Assembly: GCF_002278075.1 (NCBI RefSeq)
Contig: NZ_CP022993.1
Span: 1 to 64,000 of the forward strand
Length of the DNA: 64,000 nt
Source: Paraburkholderia aromaticivorans
GTDB lineage: Bacteria > Pseudomonadota > Gammaproteobacteria > Burkholderiales > Burkholderiaceae
Reading direction: 5' to 3'
Notes under the pieces: generated by a model
What the model saw: only the letters and a program-made list of their open reading frames with translations
Told to the model about the DNA's origin: nothing
Database searches by the model: none
In this document: positions 8,063-17,825 of the stretch, piece by piece
Position numbering within the stretch: position 1 is the stretch's first letter
How the letters are laid out: each line of letters starts with the position of its first letter
Made by a program: the position numbers and the translations under genes

Positions 8063-8967
8063 GACAGCACTCCAGTTACGAGGGTCTCACAACGCTCTGC
8101 GATGTCCCGCATCAGCGATGGCGTTGAATCCAGATACCAGTAGGTCGCGGATATCGAGCTATGTCCAAGATAAGTTGAAAGCGCCAGCATGTGCTTCGAG
8201 ATGCGATCACGACCGTCCGGACAGCTCTCCAGTGCTCTCACTGCAAACGTATGTCGCAAGGAGTGTGGCGTCGGTTGCGGCAGCCCTGGTTCGCGCGGCA
8301 AACCAATTCTGATGGCCACAGTTCGGAATGCGCTCTCGACGTCCTCAATACGCAGGGGCTTTCTGCGCAGAGAGATGAAGACGTGATCGTCAAACGGGGC
8401 ATAGGGACACCGCATCTCGAGATAGCTTGCCAGGCCCGCTCGAGCCGTATCGTGCAGTGGCACGATGCGGCTCCTGCGGAACTTGGAGCATCGAATAACC
8501 AACCCGTCCTGTGTGATGTCATCAAAGCGCAGATGAATGGCTTCCGACACTCGAAGTCCCGTGCAGGCGAGCAGCGCGAATAGCGTGCTGTACGTTCGTC
8601 GCCGCAACGAGCGATACCCTGACTGGGACGCTTCCTCCACGAGACGCTGGACCTCGGCTCTGGAAAGAATGTAGGGAACCGGGCGCGGCGGTTTCTCTCT
8701 GCCAAACACTGGTAGTGGCACTTCGTGGCGCTGGTCCTCGGCACGCGCATGCCGGGCGAAGCGAATAACTACGCCAAGCCTGCGGGCGCGCTGAAAGACC
8801 GATTCTGTCAATCCGGCCCATTCGATGGCGGTGGCCGCGCAAACGTAGCGCTCGCTGCGCCCGTCCGCGAAGGCAGCGAAGGTTCGCAGAAGATTCCCAT
8901 CAGATATGAGCGCGAATCCGCAAGCACGACGTATCGTCAAATACGACTCCACAGCTTCAGATAACAT
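8059..8967 (-). CDS. RIT1 second tyrosine recombinase (RitB)
   Basis: The start is ATG 8967, preceded on the minus strand by a GGAGG ribosome-binding site; earlier in-frame codons lie inside ritA. The 302-residue product shows the first catalytic Arg in LACTGLRVSEAIHLRF, HSLRHTFAVR for the His-x-x-Arg pair, and LGHSSISATYWYL for the last His and the Tyr. WYL around the nucleophile is typical of the middle RIT protein. It overlaps ritA by 31 bases and ritC by 4, so the three are translated together. Confidence 0.88.
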   Translation of the reverse strand: MLSEAVESYLTIRRACGFALISDGNLLRTFAAFADGRSERYVCAATAIEWAGLTESVFQRARRLGVVIRFARHARAEDQRHEVPLPVFGREKPPRPVPYILSRAEVQRLVEEASQSGYRSLRRRTYSTLFALLACTGLRVSEAIHLRFDDITQDGLVIRCSKFRRSRIVPLHDTARAGLASYLEMRCPYAPFDDHVFISLRRKPLRIEDVESAFRTVAIRIGLPREPGLPQPTPHSLRHTFAVRALESCPDGRDRISKHMLALSTYLGHSSISATYWYLDSTPSLMRDIAERCETLVTGVLS

Positions 8968-10208
8968 GGCTGTACCTCCGGCCAGGGTTGGGCAATCTCC
9001 TGCAGCATAGCGATATCCACCTTGGCGTAGATTTGCGTGGTCTCGATGGAACGGTGCCGGAGCACTGCTGCGATGTCCTGCAGAGAGGCGCCGTGTCGCA
9101 ACATTGACGTGGCTACTGAATGACGAAGCACATGGGCGGCACCGCGGCTCGGGCAAGTAACGCCGGCCCGACGCATAGCCTGCTCGACGATGACCGAAAT
9201 TGCGGCATGAGAAGCAAACGCACGAAGCGGAGCTCGGGAACGGAGAAACAATATGTCAGTTTCTGCGGGAGGTCTCTCTTCCTTCAGGTAGTCGACAATT
9301 GCACGCCCAACCTCTTGAGTCAGGGGCAGCTTCGTCAGACGTCGCCCCTTGCCGCAAACAGAAATCCACGCGCCTTTCCAGTCAATGTCATCGACGCGCA
9401 GTACCAGGATGTCGCCAGCCCGCAGTCCCAAACGGGCGAGTAAAAGCAAAATCGCGCGATCCCGTTTGCCTGACGGCGAAGTCGGGCTGCATGACGCGAT
9501 CACCCGTTCCACTTCTTCCGGTTGCAGATACCGGGGCAGAGCGGAAAGGCGCCAATGAGCAACTACGGGAATAGCAGCAGCGAGCCGACTGTCGCATTTG
9601 CCTTCGGCGATCAGGAAGCGAAAGAACATGTGAAGGGCTGTTGTACACCTCTTCGCCACGGCCCACCCTCGATCTCGGGTTTGGCTCAGCACAAACTGTC
9701 GTACGCTCTGGGCGTCAAATTTGCCAGAATCCTCCCCTAGCTTTGCGAGCAAGGCCCGGACTACCAAACCGTAGTTATACAGAGTGATATCGGCGGTTCC
9801 CCGTTGTGCGCGCATCCAGTCACAAAAAGAGGTGAACAAGGCAGGAGGCCGCGTCACGGGCTCAACGGTCGAGGTGTTGATCACGCCAACCTGCTGCAGA
9901 TGCTCAAGGAACAACCGAACACCATTGAGCAAATCAAGTCGATGCGTATGTCCGTAGCCCGGACATCGGCATCGCATCAGATGCTCGTCGAACCGCCGCA
10001 AAATAGCCTCATTTGGTGTGTCGTAGGGCAGACGTTTGACTTCGGCCCAATAGAGGAGATGTTCCGCCGCTCTGATATGTCGGCGGGCAGTGATCTCGGC
10101 GTAGCCACACTCATTTAGAACCTGCGAGAAGCACTCCAGTAGAGCACCACCGCGCCCTTCTCGGAGCTCTTGCAATCGCTGTGGGGAAACAAAGTATGTT
10201 GCCAACAT
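8937..10208 (-). CDS. RIT1 first tyrosine recombinase (RitA)
   Basis: This 423-residue recombinase is the longest of the trio. The N-terminal 230 residues form core-binding helices. The catalytic domain has Arg at about 263 (LARLGLRAGDIL), a Lys in CGKGRR, HVLRHS at 359-364, His in LRHRS near 385 and the Tyr in TTQIYAKV near 394. All catalytic residues are present. The start is preceded by CAGGAGG and a short hairpin (GTGGC / GCCAC) just upstream at about 10223-10237, which also occurs before the RIT2 ritA. Confidence 0.88.
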   Translation of the reverse strand: MLATYFVSPQRLQELREGRGGALLECFSQVLNECGYAEITARRHIRAAEHLLYWAEVKRLPYDTPNEAILRRFDEHLMRCRCPGYGHTHRLDLLNGVRLFLEHLQQVGVINTSTVEPVTRPPALFTSFCDWMRAQRGTADITLYNYGLVVRALLAKLGEDSGKFDAQSVRQFVLSQTRDRGWAVAKRCTTALHMFFRFLIAEGKCDSRLAAAIPVVAHWRLSALPRYLQPEEVERVIASCSPTSPSGKRDRAILLLLARLGLRAGDILVLRVDDIDWKGAWISVCGKGRRLTKLPLTQEVGRAIVDYLKEERPPAETDILFLRSRAPLRAFASHAAISVIVEQAMRRAGVTCPSRGAAHVLRHSVATSMLRHGASLQDIAAVLRHRSIETTQIYAKVDIAMLQEIAQPWPEVQPCYLKLWSRI

Positions 10209-10335
10209 GACGTCCTCCTGTAGTGGCGATCGGCCACGAAAGACATCATCATTATGCGGAGAGACAGGGGGTTAGATCTGTCGCGTTCACGGCCCTATGG
10301 GGCTGACGCTTCGCGTAAAAATAGACCCCGCATTA

Positions 10336-10522
10336 AACAAACCATTCAAGGAATGGAACGAGGTGTTCCCGAATGCCGCCTGTGTCGTCTCGCTGGTTGA
10401 CCGGCTGGTGCATCGCGCCGAGGTCATCGCGATCGAGGGCGAATCCTACCGTCTCAAGGAAGCGCGCGAGCGCGCCGAAGCACGTTCCCGACGGCGAGGA
10501 GCGAAGAAGAGCGGCGCACAGG
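10336..10522 (+). pseudogene. istB: istB fragment (C-terminal part)
   Basis: The frame reads [20 protein letters not shown] followed by [21 protein letters not shown], the C-terminal end of IS21 IstB proteins. It resumes where the 4173-4346 fragment (ending TTNL) stops, with RIT1 inserted between them. Its right end is cut by IS903 copy B at 10523. It lies on the strand opposite to the N-terminal part at 11640-12059 because of the inversion between the IS903 copies. Confidence 0.8.
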
Positions 10523-11639
10523 GGCTTTGTTCGGATGGGGGGTATTGCAAAGTGGCCGCAGTTTGTGTAAAAGCGCAACATCATAAAGCCAGTCGAGATC
10601 ATGCCATACAAAGCCAGGCTGAAACAGGGTGAAGCGCGCAAGCGCAAGAAGCCCGGGTACCGGGTGACGAACGCTCGTGCGTACAACCAGAGTCTGAGAA
10701 AGCGCGGCATGATCAGCCTGTATGTTCCCGATGGCGATCTGAAGGCGCAGTTCATTAACGCGAAAGTCCGTACACCGGGCGTGTCGGGGCGCGAGCCGAC
10801 CTACACCAGCGCGTACATCGAGCTGGTCTATACGTTCTACCGGCTGTTCGGCTGGGGCATGCGGCAGATCACCGGCTACATGGAGGATTACTGGGCGACC
10901 CGGGGGCTGGACATTCCGGTGCCCAGTTCCGGCCAGCTGTGCGACCGGTTCGCCGCGCTCAAGGTGAGTGTCACGCAGCGCTGCGAGCAACTGGCCAGAC
11001 GGCTCGCGCGCGGCGAAGCAGTGAGCATGATCGTCGACAGCACGGGGCTGAGCTTCGGGCGTGCGAGTGAGTGGTACGAACAGAAGTACGGCAGGAAGGC
11101 GACGCAAACGCCGTGGCGCAAGATGCATCTGTCGATCGACGAGGCGATGAACATTCACGCGATCAGCATTACCACCACAGAAGTATCGGACAGCGAAGGA
11201 ATGGACGCGCTCCTGCGCGCGGATCTGCCATTCGACAGGGTGATTGCGGACGGCGCGTACTACAGCATCGAGCGCACCGAAGCGCTCTCAAACGCGGGCG
11301 TGACGCCCGTCATTCCACCGCCGGCTCACGCCGTCGTGCATGGCAACGATCAGACCCGCTGGCATGACCAGATCGTCAAATACATCGATGAGAATGGTAT
11401 CTATGCGTTCCACAAGAAATATGGCTACGGCGTACGCGCGCTGGTCGAGGCGCAGATCTCACGCATCAAGCGATGCATTGGGGCCACCCTCCTGACGCAG
11501 AAGATCGCGTCGCAGGAGAGCGAAGGCGTGATCATCGCCAACATCATTAACCTGTGGAATTCATTTGGGAGGCCCGTTTCCGTCAAAAATCCATAGTTGC
11601 GTCCGCAGCATGGGAACTCATACCCATCCGAACAAAGCC
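10523..11639 (+). mobile_element. IS903-type insertion sequence, copy B, 1117 bp
   Basis: It has the same ends (GGCTTTGTTCGGATGGG) and length as copy A but lies in the opposite orientation. The 9 bases to the right (11640-11648, atcgagcgc) are the exact reverse complement of the 9 bases right of copy A (4173-4181). One insertion's target duplication has therefore been split by an inversion between copies A and B. The left flank (ending gcgcacagg) has no partner in the window. Confidence 0.92.
10601..11596 (+). CDS. IS903-type transposase, copy B
   Basis: The 331-residue DDE transposase has the same sequence as the copies at 3099-4094 and 49995-50990, with the Asp in VDSTGLSF, the Asp in VIADGAYYS and the Glu in [10 protein letters not shown] intact. 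It begins 78 bases inside the left terminal repeat. The coding sequence spans most of the element, as is normal for IS903, and long antisense frames over it are composition shadows. Confidence 0.92.
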   Translation: MPYKARLKQGEARKRKKPGYRVTNARAYNQSLRKRGMISLYVPDGDLKAQFINAKVRTPGVSGREPTYTSAYIELVYTFYRLFGWGMRQITGYMEDYWATRGLDIPVPSSGQLCDRFAALKVSVTQRCEQLARRLARGEAVSMIVDSTGLSFGRASEWYEQKYGRKATQTPWRKMHLSIDEAMNIHAISITTTEVSDSEGMDALLRADLPFDRVIADGAYYSIERTEALSNAGVTPVIPPPAHAVVHGNDQTRWHDQIVKYIDENGIYAFHKKYGYGVRALVEAQISRIKRCIGATLLTQKIASQESEGVIIANIINLWNSFGRPVSVKNP

Positions 11640-12059
11640 ATCGAGCGCGGCAAGTTCGCCGAGCATTTCCCCTGCGGCCTTGAACAGCACCGTATGACCC
11701 TGAATGAGCGCCTGATGGGCCACGTTCTGCGCAAGCGTCGATTTGCCCACTCCGTTTGGGCCAATGAACACGGCGTTAGTTGCCTCCCTGACGAACTCCA
11801 GCGACATCAGTTCACTGACGGCCACGCGATCGATGCGTTTGGGCCATTGCCAGTCGAAGTCGCCCAACGCCTTGAAGTCACCCAGCTTCGCGGCGCGGAT
11901 GCGCCGCTGCAGGGATCGGTGGGTGCGCTCGTCTTCTTCCCACTGGATAAGCGGCGCGACCCATTCAGCGCTGGCCACCTCGGGCCAGTGCCCGGCCAGG
12001 CCGTTCAGGCGTAATGCCCGCGCGCGCGTGAGCAGGATGTCAGTGGTCTTCGTGTTCAT
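11640..12059 (-). pseudogene. istB: istB fragment (N-terminal part of IS21 ATPase)
   Basis: The minus strand reads MNTKTTDILLTRARALRL through to the Walker A motif FIGPNGVGKSTLA at about residue 100, and ends at GELAALD, where IS903 copy B begins. IstB is the AAA+ ATPase that directs IS21 transposition; the rest of this gene lies at 4173-4346 and 10336-10522. The start at 12059 overlaps the end of istA (12040), the usual IS21 arrangement. Confidence 0.88.
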
Positions 12060-13070
12060 GGTCATCATTGTCCGTTGTCAGTTGATCGTAGCTGTCGAGC
12101 CGATGCGGCTGCACCGGCGTGTCCTTGCACCGCACGTGCTCGGGCAGACTCATCGCGACCGGAGGCGGCTCACCGCGCGCGGCACGCCGGCGCTCCAGCG
12201 CCAGACGGACGGCGTTTGTGTGCGGTACGTCTATCGCGAGCGCCTCCTCGACCGCGGCCTGCAGCTCGGCTGCGCCGTACCGGTCGAGCAGGCGCAGCAA
12301 CCCGTTCGTGAGCCCACCGAGATTTGCGCCGCGCTCAGCCGCGCGCGTGAGCAGCAACTGGCTGGCCGGCACGGCCTTCGTCAGGCTGTTGACGCCGCGA
12401 TGCTGGCTCGCCTGGCGTTTGCGTTCCTTGAGCTCACGGATGTGCTCGGGCAGTTCGATCTGCGCATCACGGTCATAGCTGCGGGGGTGACTGGCAACGA
12501 GCTGGGCGCCATCGAAGATGCGCACCTGCTGCAGGTCGGCGCGTACGCTTAGCGTGCGTCGCACATGCGTGTGCTGGATCGTATAATCGTTCAGGTCGAA
12601 GCGCACGTACGGCTGCTTGCCGACCTTCACCTCGAGCTGCTCCTCGACGGGGTAAGGGTTTTCTGGCAGCGCAAGCAGTAACGGCTTCTCCATCGCGAAG
12701 GCCTCGCGTACCGTCATGGTCCGATCCTCCGGACATGGCCGGTCGGCCGCCTGGGTGCGGCACCAGTGCTCGGCCTGGGCATTCAGATCATCGAGATCCC
12801 TGAAGGCGCGCGCCGCGAAGAACGCTTCGCGTATATGGCGAATGGCCCGCTCGACTCGTCCTTTTTCGTTACCGCGGTATACCGCCACCGGACGCGGCTC
12901 GAACCGGTAATGCCCGGCAAATGCGAGCAGCCTCGGGTTGAAGCGAATCGCGTCACCCTGACGCTCAAGCACAGCACTTTTAAGGTTGTCGTACAGGATG
13001 ACCTTCCCGAGCCCACCCCAATGGGTGAACGCGCCGACATGCCCGCGAAGGAAGTTCTCCATCCGGGCAT
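12040..13070 (-). pseudogene. istA: istA (IS21 transposase), 5' part missing
   Basis: The visible protein starts MENFLRGHVGAFTHWGGLGK, which corresponds to the inside of the DDE domain of IstA (around residue 170 of a roughly 500-residue protein), and continues with VILYDNLKSAV, the second catalytic Asp region, and NEKGRVERAIRHIREAFFAA with the catalytic Glu. The N-terminal helix-turn-helix and the first Asp are missing. The break at about 13070 coincides with a RIT-type terminal repeat starting at 13071, so a RIT insertion removed it. The missing part is not in the window. Confidence 0.85.
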
Positions 13071-13181
13071 CGAGGAATTATGCGAAGCGACGGCTTATGC
13101 GAAGCCGGGGCTCCAGCGGAGTTTCCGAGCCCTGTGCAACGCGCGATCGATGGCGGCGATGCAGCAATGGACTTCGCATTA
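13071..13181 (+). repeat. RIT-type element end (probable left end of RIT2)
   Basis: Two direct copies of TTATGCGAAG at about 13075-13084 and 13094-13103, then an inverted CTTCGCATTA at 13172-13181. The first 30 bases also occur, inverted, at 28287-28317 beside the RIT2 genes. The same outer tandem pair plus inner inverted copy is seen at both ends of RIT1. Confidence 0.65.
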
Positions 13182-13538
13182 GGCAGAGATTTTTTTGGTT
13201 GGCGGTCGCGGCAACCAGCGCATCACCATGTCGTCGGACCTGATCCGCGACCGGTAATCAAAAAAATGTTTGTGCTAAACCGCTCCACAGGCGGTGGCCG
13301 CTATGGGCATTGAATGACCGCCGCGGTAATTTGTGAAGTCTTGCAGGGGCGATCACACACGGACTTCCGGCGAGAGTGGGAAACATCACGTGTAAAGGAA
13401 GCGCGAATGTGCGCGTGAACCGGCAAATCACCCGCCATTTTGGAGTACGCTGGTGCGCCAGCAGATCGAAGGCACGAGTGCAGCCGCGTTGGCCTCGTCA
13501 GGAAAGGCGAACGTGTACGGAAACAGGTGCGATGGCAA

Positions 13539-13606
13539 CTAGCGCGCATGGGTGGGACCTGGTGGGGCTCGTGGAAGGCTGCCGGGCATGTCTTCGATGC
13601 GTAGCA
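13539..13606 (-). pseudogene. IS91-like transposase, last 22 codons
   Basis: On the minus strand 13606-13539 reads LRIEDMPGSLPRAPPGPTHA and the stop, the same C-terminus as the intact copy ending at 32440. It is separated from the body of the gene (20914-22056) by the Tn3-family transposon. Confidence 0.85.
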
Positions 13607-13818
13607 GGGATCTGACCAAGATCCGGTCAAATTGCTATCATAAGCCTGAAAGTTATGAAGCGACGGATCTCTATGCTTTGATGGAATAAGGAACTCGGGC
13701 CGTGAATGCGTCCCTGAGCTATCGCGTCCGCTTGCGCGTCGGCATGCAGACAGGTCAACGTGGTCAGTCAGCGCGGGACGGTCGCGTCCTTAGCTGACTG
13801 GTCTGAATGTGCGGTCTC

Positions 13819-14349
13819 TTACGCGGACATCGTTCGCAGCAAACCCCGCATGACATCCTCCAGGGTATCGTGCCGGGGACCGTCAGACGCCGCCGCTACG
13901 ACCCGGAGTACGTCACCTTCGAGCCTCGCCTCCCACGAGACGATACGGCGGCGGTCATGGGGAAAACGGGCCACTTTTTCCTCAATCAGGCGCTCGATGC
14001 GCTGTGTGACCTCACGCCGTATTTCGGGTGGAACACTTTTGTCGAATCCGATCTGATCACGTAGCGCTTCAGCACGCTCGCTCTCGGGCAGGAGGCTGGT
14101 ATTCCACGCCGCAACTATCGCCGTCAGTGCGCTCTGATATTCCTCCAGTGTTGGATGATCGGATACCTCATCCTGAAGCAGTTGGGCGAGGGGCCAGGAG
14201 ATTTTCTGCTCCGGCGGCAGGTCATTACGATCGAGAACGATAGCGTCGGGGATCCCTGACTGAACCGCTCCCCGTCGCAATGCCTCCAGGTCGCGCGTGC
14301 CCAGCTTGCGGGCGCGCGACGATTTTTTCTGCTGGCTGGCTTTGCCCAT
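13819..14349 (-). CDS. Tn3-transposon passenger protein of unknown function, 176 aa
   Basis: It is read away from the transposase gene, near the left end of the transposon. The N-terminus is strongly basic (MGKASQQKKSSRARKLG), then acidic and helical segments follow (EERIERLIEEKV-like pattern late in the protein); no membrane segment or known motif is seen. Its position next to the terminal repeat and divergent from tnpA is that of a passenger or regulatory gene. I do not recognise the family. Confidence 0.55.
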   Translation of the reverse strand: MGKASQQKKSSRARKLGTRDLEALRRGAVQSGIPDAIVLDRNDLPPEQKISWPLAQLLQDEVSDHPTLEEYQSALTAIVAAWNTSLLPESERAEALRDQIGFDKSVPPEIRREVTQRIERLIEEKVARFPHDRRRIVSWEARLEGDVLRVVAAASDGPRHDTLEDVMRGLLRTMSA

Positions 14350-14485
14350 GTTTCTGTCCCCTTCGCTGCGTTCTGAATCCGAAAATTATAGCGGCCAGCT
14401 GGTTGCACAGACTGGCACAAGTGTGACGGCTTTGCCGGATTTTTTGCGCTACACTGGCCAGCCCATTCGAGATCCGGAATCCGGC

Positions 14486-17400
14486 ATGGCGACCATCGAA
14501 CGTACCGCGTATCCGAGGTTTCCCAAGGGTTTTTCACCGGAGGAACTGCAGGCGTTCTATACGCCGGACGTCGAAGAGCTTGAGTGGGTGCGCCGCAACG
14601 CGCGTGGCCAGTCCTCGAGACTGGGCCTGCTGGTTCTGCTGAAGGTCTTTCAGCAGATGCACTACTTTCCCTTCGTTGACGCCATTCCCCCCGTTGTCAT
14701 CGAGCACATCCGGGCGAGCGCGAACATAGGCGCCGAGGCCGCATTCGGCTACAACAGGGCAAGGTCGCCCGCCTTGTTTCGTCACTATGCGGCAATCCGA
14801 GAATTTCTCGGCATCCAGTCCTACTACGGCTCCGATGCCAACGAAATCGCGGTACGCGCGACACATGAGGCCGCCGAGACGATGGATCAGCCGGTGGACA
14901 TCATCAATGCAACCATCGACAGCCTGATCCAGCAGCAGGTCGAACTGCCCGCGTTCTCGACGCTCGATGCCATTGTGGAGCAGATCCACACGCGAGTTCA
15001 AACAGCGCTGTTCCGACGTGTCTCGCGTCGCCTCTCTGATGAGGACAAGGCCCAACTGGACCGGCTGATCAAGCGCGAATTCAACCAGCGCCAGAGCGCG
15101 TACAACACCATCAAGCGATACGCCTTACGCCCATCGCGAAAGCATATCTCCCTGCTCGTCGACCATCTTGCCTGGCTCGATGGTTTTGGCGACTTCAACC
15201 ATGCGCTGGAAGGTGTTCCCGCGACAAAGCTGCGCTCCCTCTCGACGCAGGCGATGAGTCTGGACGCGGCGAATCTGAAGGAAACCCTGCCGGAGCGGCG
15301 ATATACGCTCATTGTCGCGTTGCTGCATCAAATGCGCGTGCGAGCCCGCGACGACCTGGCCGAGATGTTCATCCGTCGTATGGGCGCAATCCACAAGCGG
15401 GCCAGGGAAGAGCTAGACCAGATCCAGGCACGTCAGCGCGAACAGATGGAAAGCCTGGTCGATACGCTTGACGGCGTCGTCAATATTCTCGACGACTATA
15501 CCGACGACACCGAACTTGGTGCGCGTGTTCGCCAATATCTGGCGCCGTCGGGCGACCTCGAACCATTGCGCGAAAGCTGTGCCGAGGTCCGGGCCTACAG
15601 CGGCAGAAATTATCTGCCGCTGCTGTGGAGGCATTTCAAGGCACATCGATCAGTACTACTACGTCTGGCGCATGCACTGGCATGGAGCTCGACCACCCAG
15701 TCCGAGTCCTTGCTGCAGGCAATGGAGGTCGTTTTCAGGAACGAATCGCTTCATCGCGAATGGATCAACGTCGAGGTCGATCTCAGCTTTGCTTCCGAGC
15801 GCTGGCGCAAGCTGGTTTTCCGCCCGCCCGAGAAGGGTGCGACGACAAACCGGCGTTATCTGGAACTGTGCGTACTGTCCGCCATGACGAGGGAACTGCG
15901 CAGCGGAGACCTGTGCGTAGCCGGCTCGGATGCCTTTGCAGACTATCGCGATTACCTGTTGCCCTGGCATGAATGTGAGAAGCGCCTGCCGGGATACAGC
16001 GAGAGGCTTGGCATTGCCGACAGCAGTGCCGGCTTTGTGGCGCAGCTGCGCGAATGGCTCTCCGATGCCGCACGCCAGTTGGATGAGCGTTTTCCCGAGA
16101 AGTCCGACCATGTGACGGTCAACAAGGCAGGTGAGTTTGTTGTCCGTCGCACCACGGCGACGGTCATCCCGGAAAGCGCGGTGGCCCTGCAAAAGGCGAT
16201 CGTCAAGCGCATGCCTGTGCGCAATCTGCTGGACGTACTCGCCAATATCGAGCACTGGACACATTTCACACGACACTTTGGTCCGTTAAGCGGCAATGAT
16301 CCCAAAATCCGCGACGCCGAACAGCGGTACCTGCTTACCATCTTCGCAATGGGGTGCAATCTTGGTCCCACCCAGGCCGCGCGCCACATGGGTGACAGGA
16401 TCACGCCGCACATGATGTCGTTCGTCAACCGCCGGCACTTGAGTCTCGAACGCCTTGAGAGTGCACAACGCGAGCTGATCGAACTCTATCTCCGGCTTGA
16501 CCTGCCGAAGCACTGGGGAGACGGCAAGACGGTGGCAGCCGACGGCACCCAGTACGACTTCTACGACAACAACCTGCTGGCAGGCTATCACTTCCGCTAC
16601 CGGAAAATGGGCGCGGTCGCCTACCGCCACGTCGCCGACAACTATATCGCGGTATTCCGGCATTTCATCCCGCCGGGCATATGGGAAGCCATCTACGTGA
16701 TCGAAGGGCTGCTTAAGGCTGGATTGAGCGTTGAGGCCGATACGGTGCACGCCGACACCCAGGGGCAGTCGGCTGCGGTGTTCGCCTTCACCTACCTGCT
16801 GGGCATCAAGCTGATGCCGCGGATTCGCAACTGGCAGGACCTCAAGCTGTATCGCGTGGATGCTGCGACCCGATACAAACATATCGATGATCTTTTCGCG
16901 GAAACGGTTGACTGGGAACTCATCGGGCGCCACTGGAAGGACCTGATGCAGCTCGCGCTGTCGATCCAGTCTGGAGCGATTTCATCGCCCCTTCTACTGC
17001 GCCGTTTCGGTGCGGCCAGTCCGAAAAATCGCCTGTCCCTGGCGGCCGAGGAGCTTGGCAAGGTGGTTCGCACGGTATTCCTGCTTGAGTGGCTCGGCAG
17101 CAACGAACTGCGACAGGAGATCACCGCCACAACCAACAAGGTCGAGTCCTATAATGGCTTTGCCAAGTGGTTTTCGTTCGGCGGAGATGTGTTGCCAGTC
17201 AATGACCCGGACGAGCAGCAGAAACGCCTGCGTTACAACGACCTGATGGCTTCGGCCGCGATCCTGCAGAACACGGTGGACATGATGCAGGCGTTGCGAT
17301 CGATGGTGAATGAGGGCATTGAGGTCAATCCCGACGACATTGGATTCCTCAGTCCCTACCTCACCAGCAACCTGAAACGTTTTGGCAGGTACGAACTGGA

Positions 17401-17491
17401 TTTTGGACACGTCGAGGGGTGGATACACGATCACCTGTTCGCCGGCCCGGTCCGTTCCCTGCGGAGATCCCGATCCCATGCCCGACCTTGA
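14486..17491 (+). CDS. tnpA: Tn3-family transposase TnpA
   Basis: This 1001-residue transposase has the length usual for Tn3. The start is set at ATG 14486 (MATIERTAYPRFPKGFSPEE), because this segment is the conserved N-terminal DUF4158-like DNA-binding part; the frame extends further upstream only by chance. The C-terminal half holds the DDE Tn3 domain, including WGDGKTVAADGTQYDFYDNN (first Asp), a second Asp near GLSVEADTVHADTQG, and NKVESYNGFAKWFSFG with the catalytic Glu. It acts on the about 50-bp terminal repeats. It overlaps the next gene by 14 bases. Confidence 0.93.
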   Translation: MATIERTAYPRFPKGFSPEELQAFYTPDVEELEWVRRNARGQSSRLGLLVLLKVFQQMHYFPFVDAIPPVVIEHIRASANIGAEAAFGYNRARSPALFRHYAAIREFLGIQSYYGSDANEIAVRATHEAAETMDQPVDIINATIDSLIQQQVELPAFSTLDAIVEQIHTRVQTALFRRVSRRLSDEDKAQLDRLIKREFNQRQSAYNTIKRYALRPSRKHISLLVDHLAWLDGFGDFNHALEGVPATKLRSLSTQAMSLDAANLKETLPERRYTLIVALLHQMRVRARDDLAEMFIRRMGAIHKRAREELDQIQARQREQMESLVDTLDGVVNILDDYTDDTELGARVRQYLAPSGDLEPLRESCAEVRAYSGRNYLPLLWRHFKAHRSVLLRLAHALAWSSTTQSESLLQAMEVVFRNESLHREWINVEVDLSFASERWRKLVFRPPEKGATTNRRYLELCVLSAMTRELRSGDLCVAGSDAFADYRDYLLPWHECEKRLPGYSERLGIADSSAGFVAQLREWLSDAARQLDERFPEKSDHVTVNKAGEFVVRRTTATVIPESAVALQKAIVKRMPVRNLLDVLANIEHWTHFTRHFGPLSGNDPKIRDAEQRYLLTIFAMGCNLGPTQAARHMGDRITPHMMSFVNRRHLSLERLESAQRELIELYLRLDLPKHWGDGKTVAADGTQYDFYDNNLLAGYHFRYRKMGAVAYRHVADNYIAVFRHFIPPGIWEAIYVIEGLLKAGLSVEADTVHADTQGQSAAVFAFTYLLGIKLMPRIRNWQDLKLYRVDAATRYKHIDDLFAETVDWELIGRHWKDLMQLALSIQSGAISSPLLLRRFGAASPKNRLSLAAEELGKVVRTVFLLEWLGSNELRQEITATTNKVESYNGFAKWFSFGGDVLPVNDPDEQQKRLRYNDLMASAAILQNTVDMMQALRSMVNEGIEVNPDDIGFLSPYLTSNLKRFGRYELDFGHVEGWIHDHLFAGPVRSLRRSRSHARP

Positions 17492-17825
17492 GACTCCCTA
17501 TGGCATCGTCGATGCCGACGCGCTGGAATCATTGCAGCAGCGATACGACACGACCGTCATCCAGCAGGCCGTGGATCTTTTCGACACCATCCGCGCCCGC
17601 TGCGAGCCCGATGGTTTGCGTGACGATCTTCTGCGCCTGCACGCCATGGCGCATACCGTTATCAATGGCGCGAGCCTGTCGTGCTCGACGGATGACCTTA
17701 CGCTGGTCGAACAGGCTGATTGCACCATCGAGGAACTCGAGGACTGGATCATGGTGCTCGAAAAAATGATTCTCGCCTTGCGCCCCCTGCAGGATCTGCG
17801 ATCCGAAACGGACGAACCACTGTGA
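17478..17825 (+). CDS. TnpC-like regulator of Tn3-family transposase
   Basis: This 115-residue acidic, helical protein starts MPDLETPYGIVDADALESLQ, and its start overlaps the 3' end of tnpA by 14 bases. Position, overlap and size match TnpC of Tn4652-type transposons, which lowers transposase level after transcription. The Cys-containing SLSCSTDDLTLVEQADCTIEEL segment and two amphipathic helices are visible, with no DNA-binding motif. The TnpC identity rests on context and general similarity, so it is moderately sure. Confidence 0.6.
   Translation: MPDLETPYGIVDADALESLQQRYDTTVIQQAVDLFDTIRARCEPDGLRDDLLRLHAMAHTVINGASLSCSTDDLTLVEQADCTIEELEDWIMVLEKMILALRPLQDLRSETDEPL

Larger units (their letters stand above)
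4371..10337 (-). mobile_element. RIT1: recombinase-in-trio element, interrupted by IS66
   Basis: Three overlapping tyrosine-recombinase genes on the minus strand (10208 to 4427) lie between inverted ends. The ends are 4371-4399 and 10309-10337; each carries TTTAATGCGGGGTC followed by ATTTTTA and GCG. An inverted CTCYGCATAA-like copy lies further inside at both ends. This gene trio with inverted ends is the definition of RIT elements. It sits inside istB: TTNL ends at about 4345 and KPFKEW resumes at about 10339. Without the IS66 insertion it would be about 3.35 kb. Confidence 0.8.

Noticed and set aside
13301..13630. 109-codon minus-strand frame at the Tn3 left border (similar frame at 32163-32678)
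   Set aside because: It is an out-of-frame reading over the 3' region of the IS91-like element; the real frame there is the last 22 codons of the transposase.
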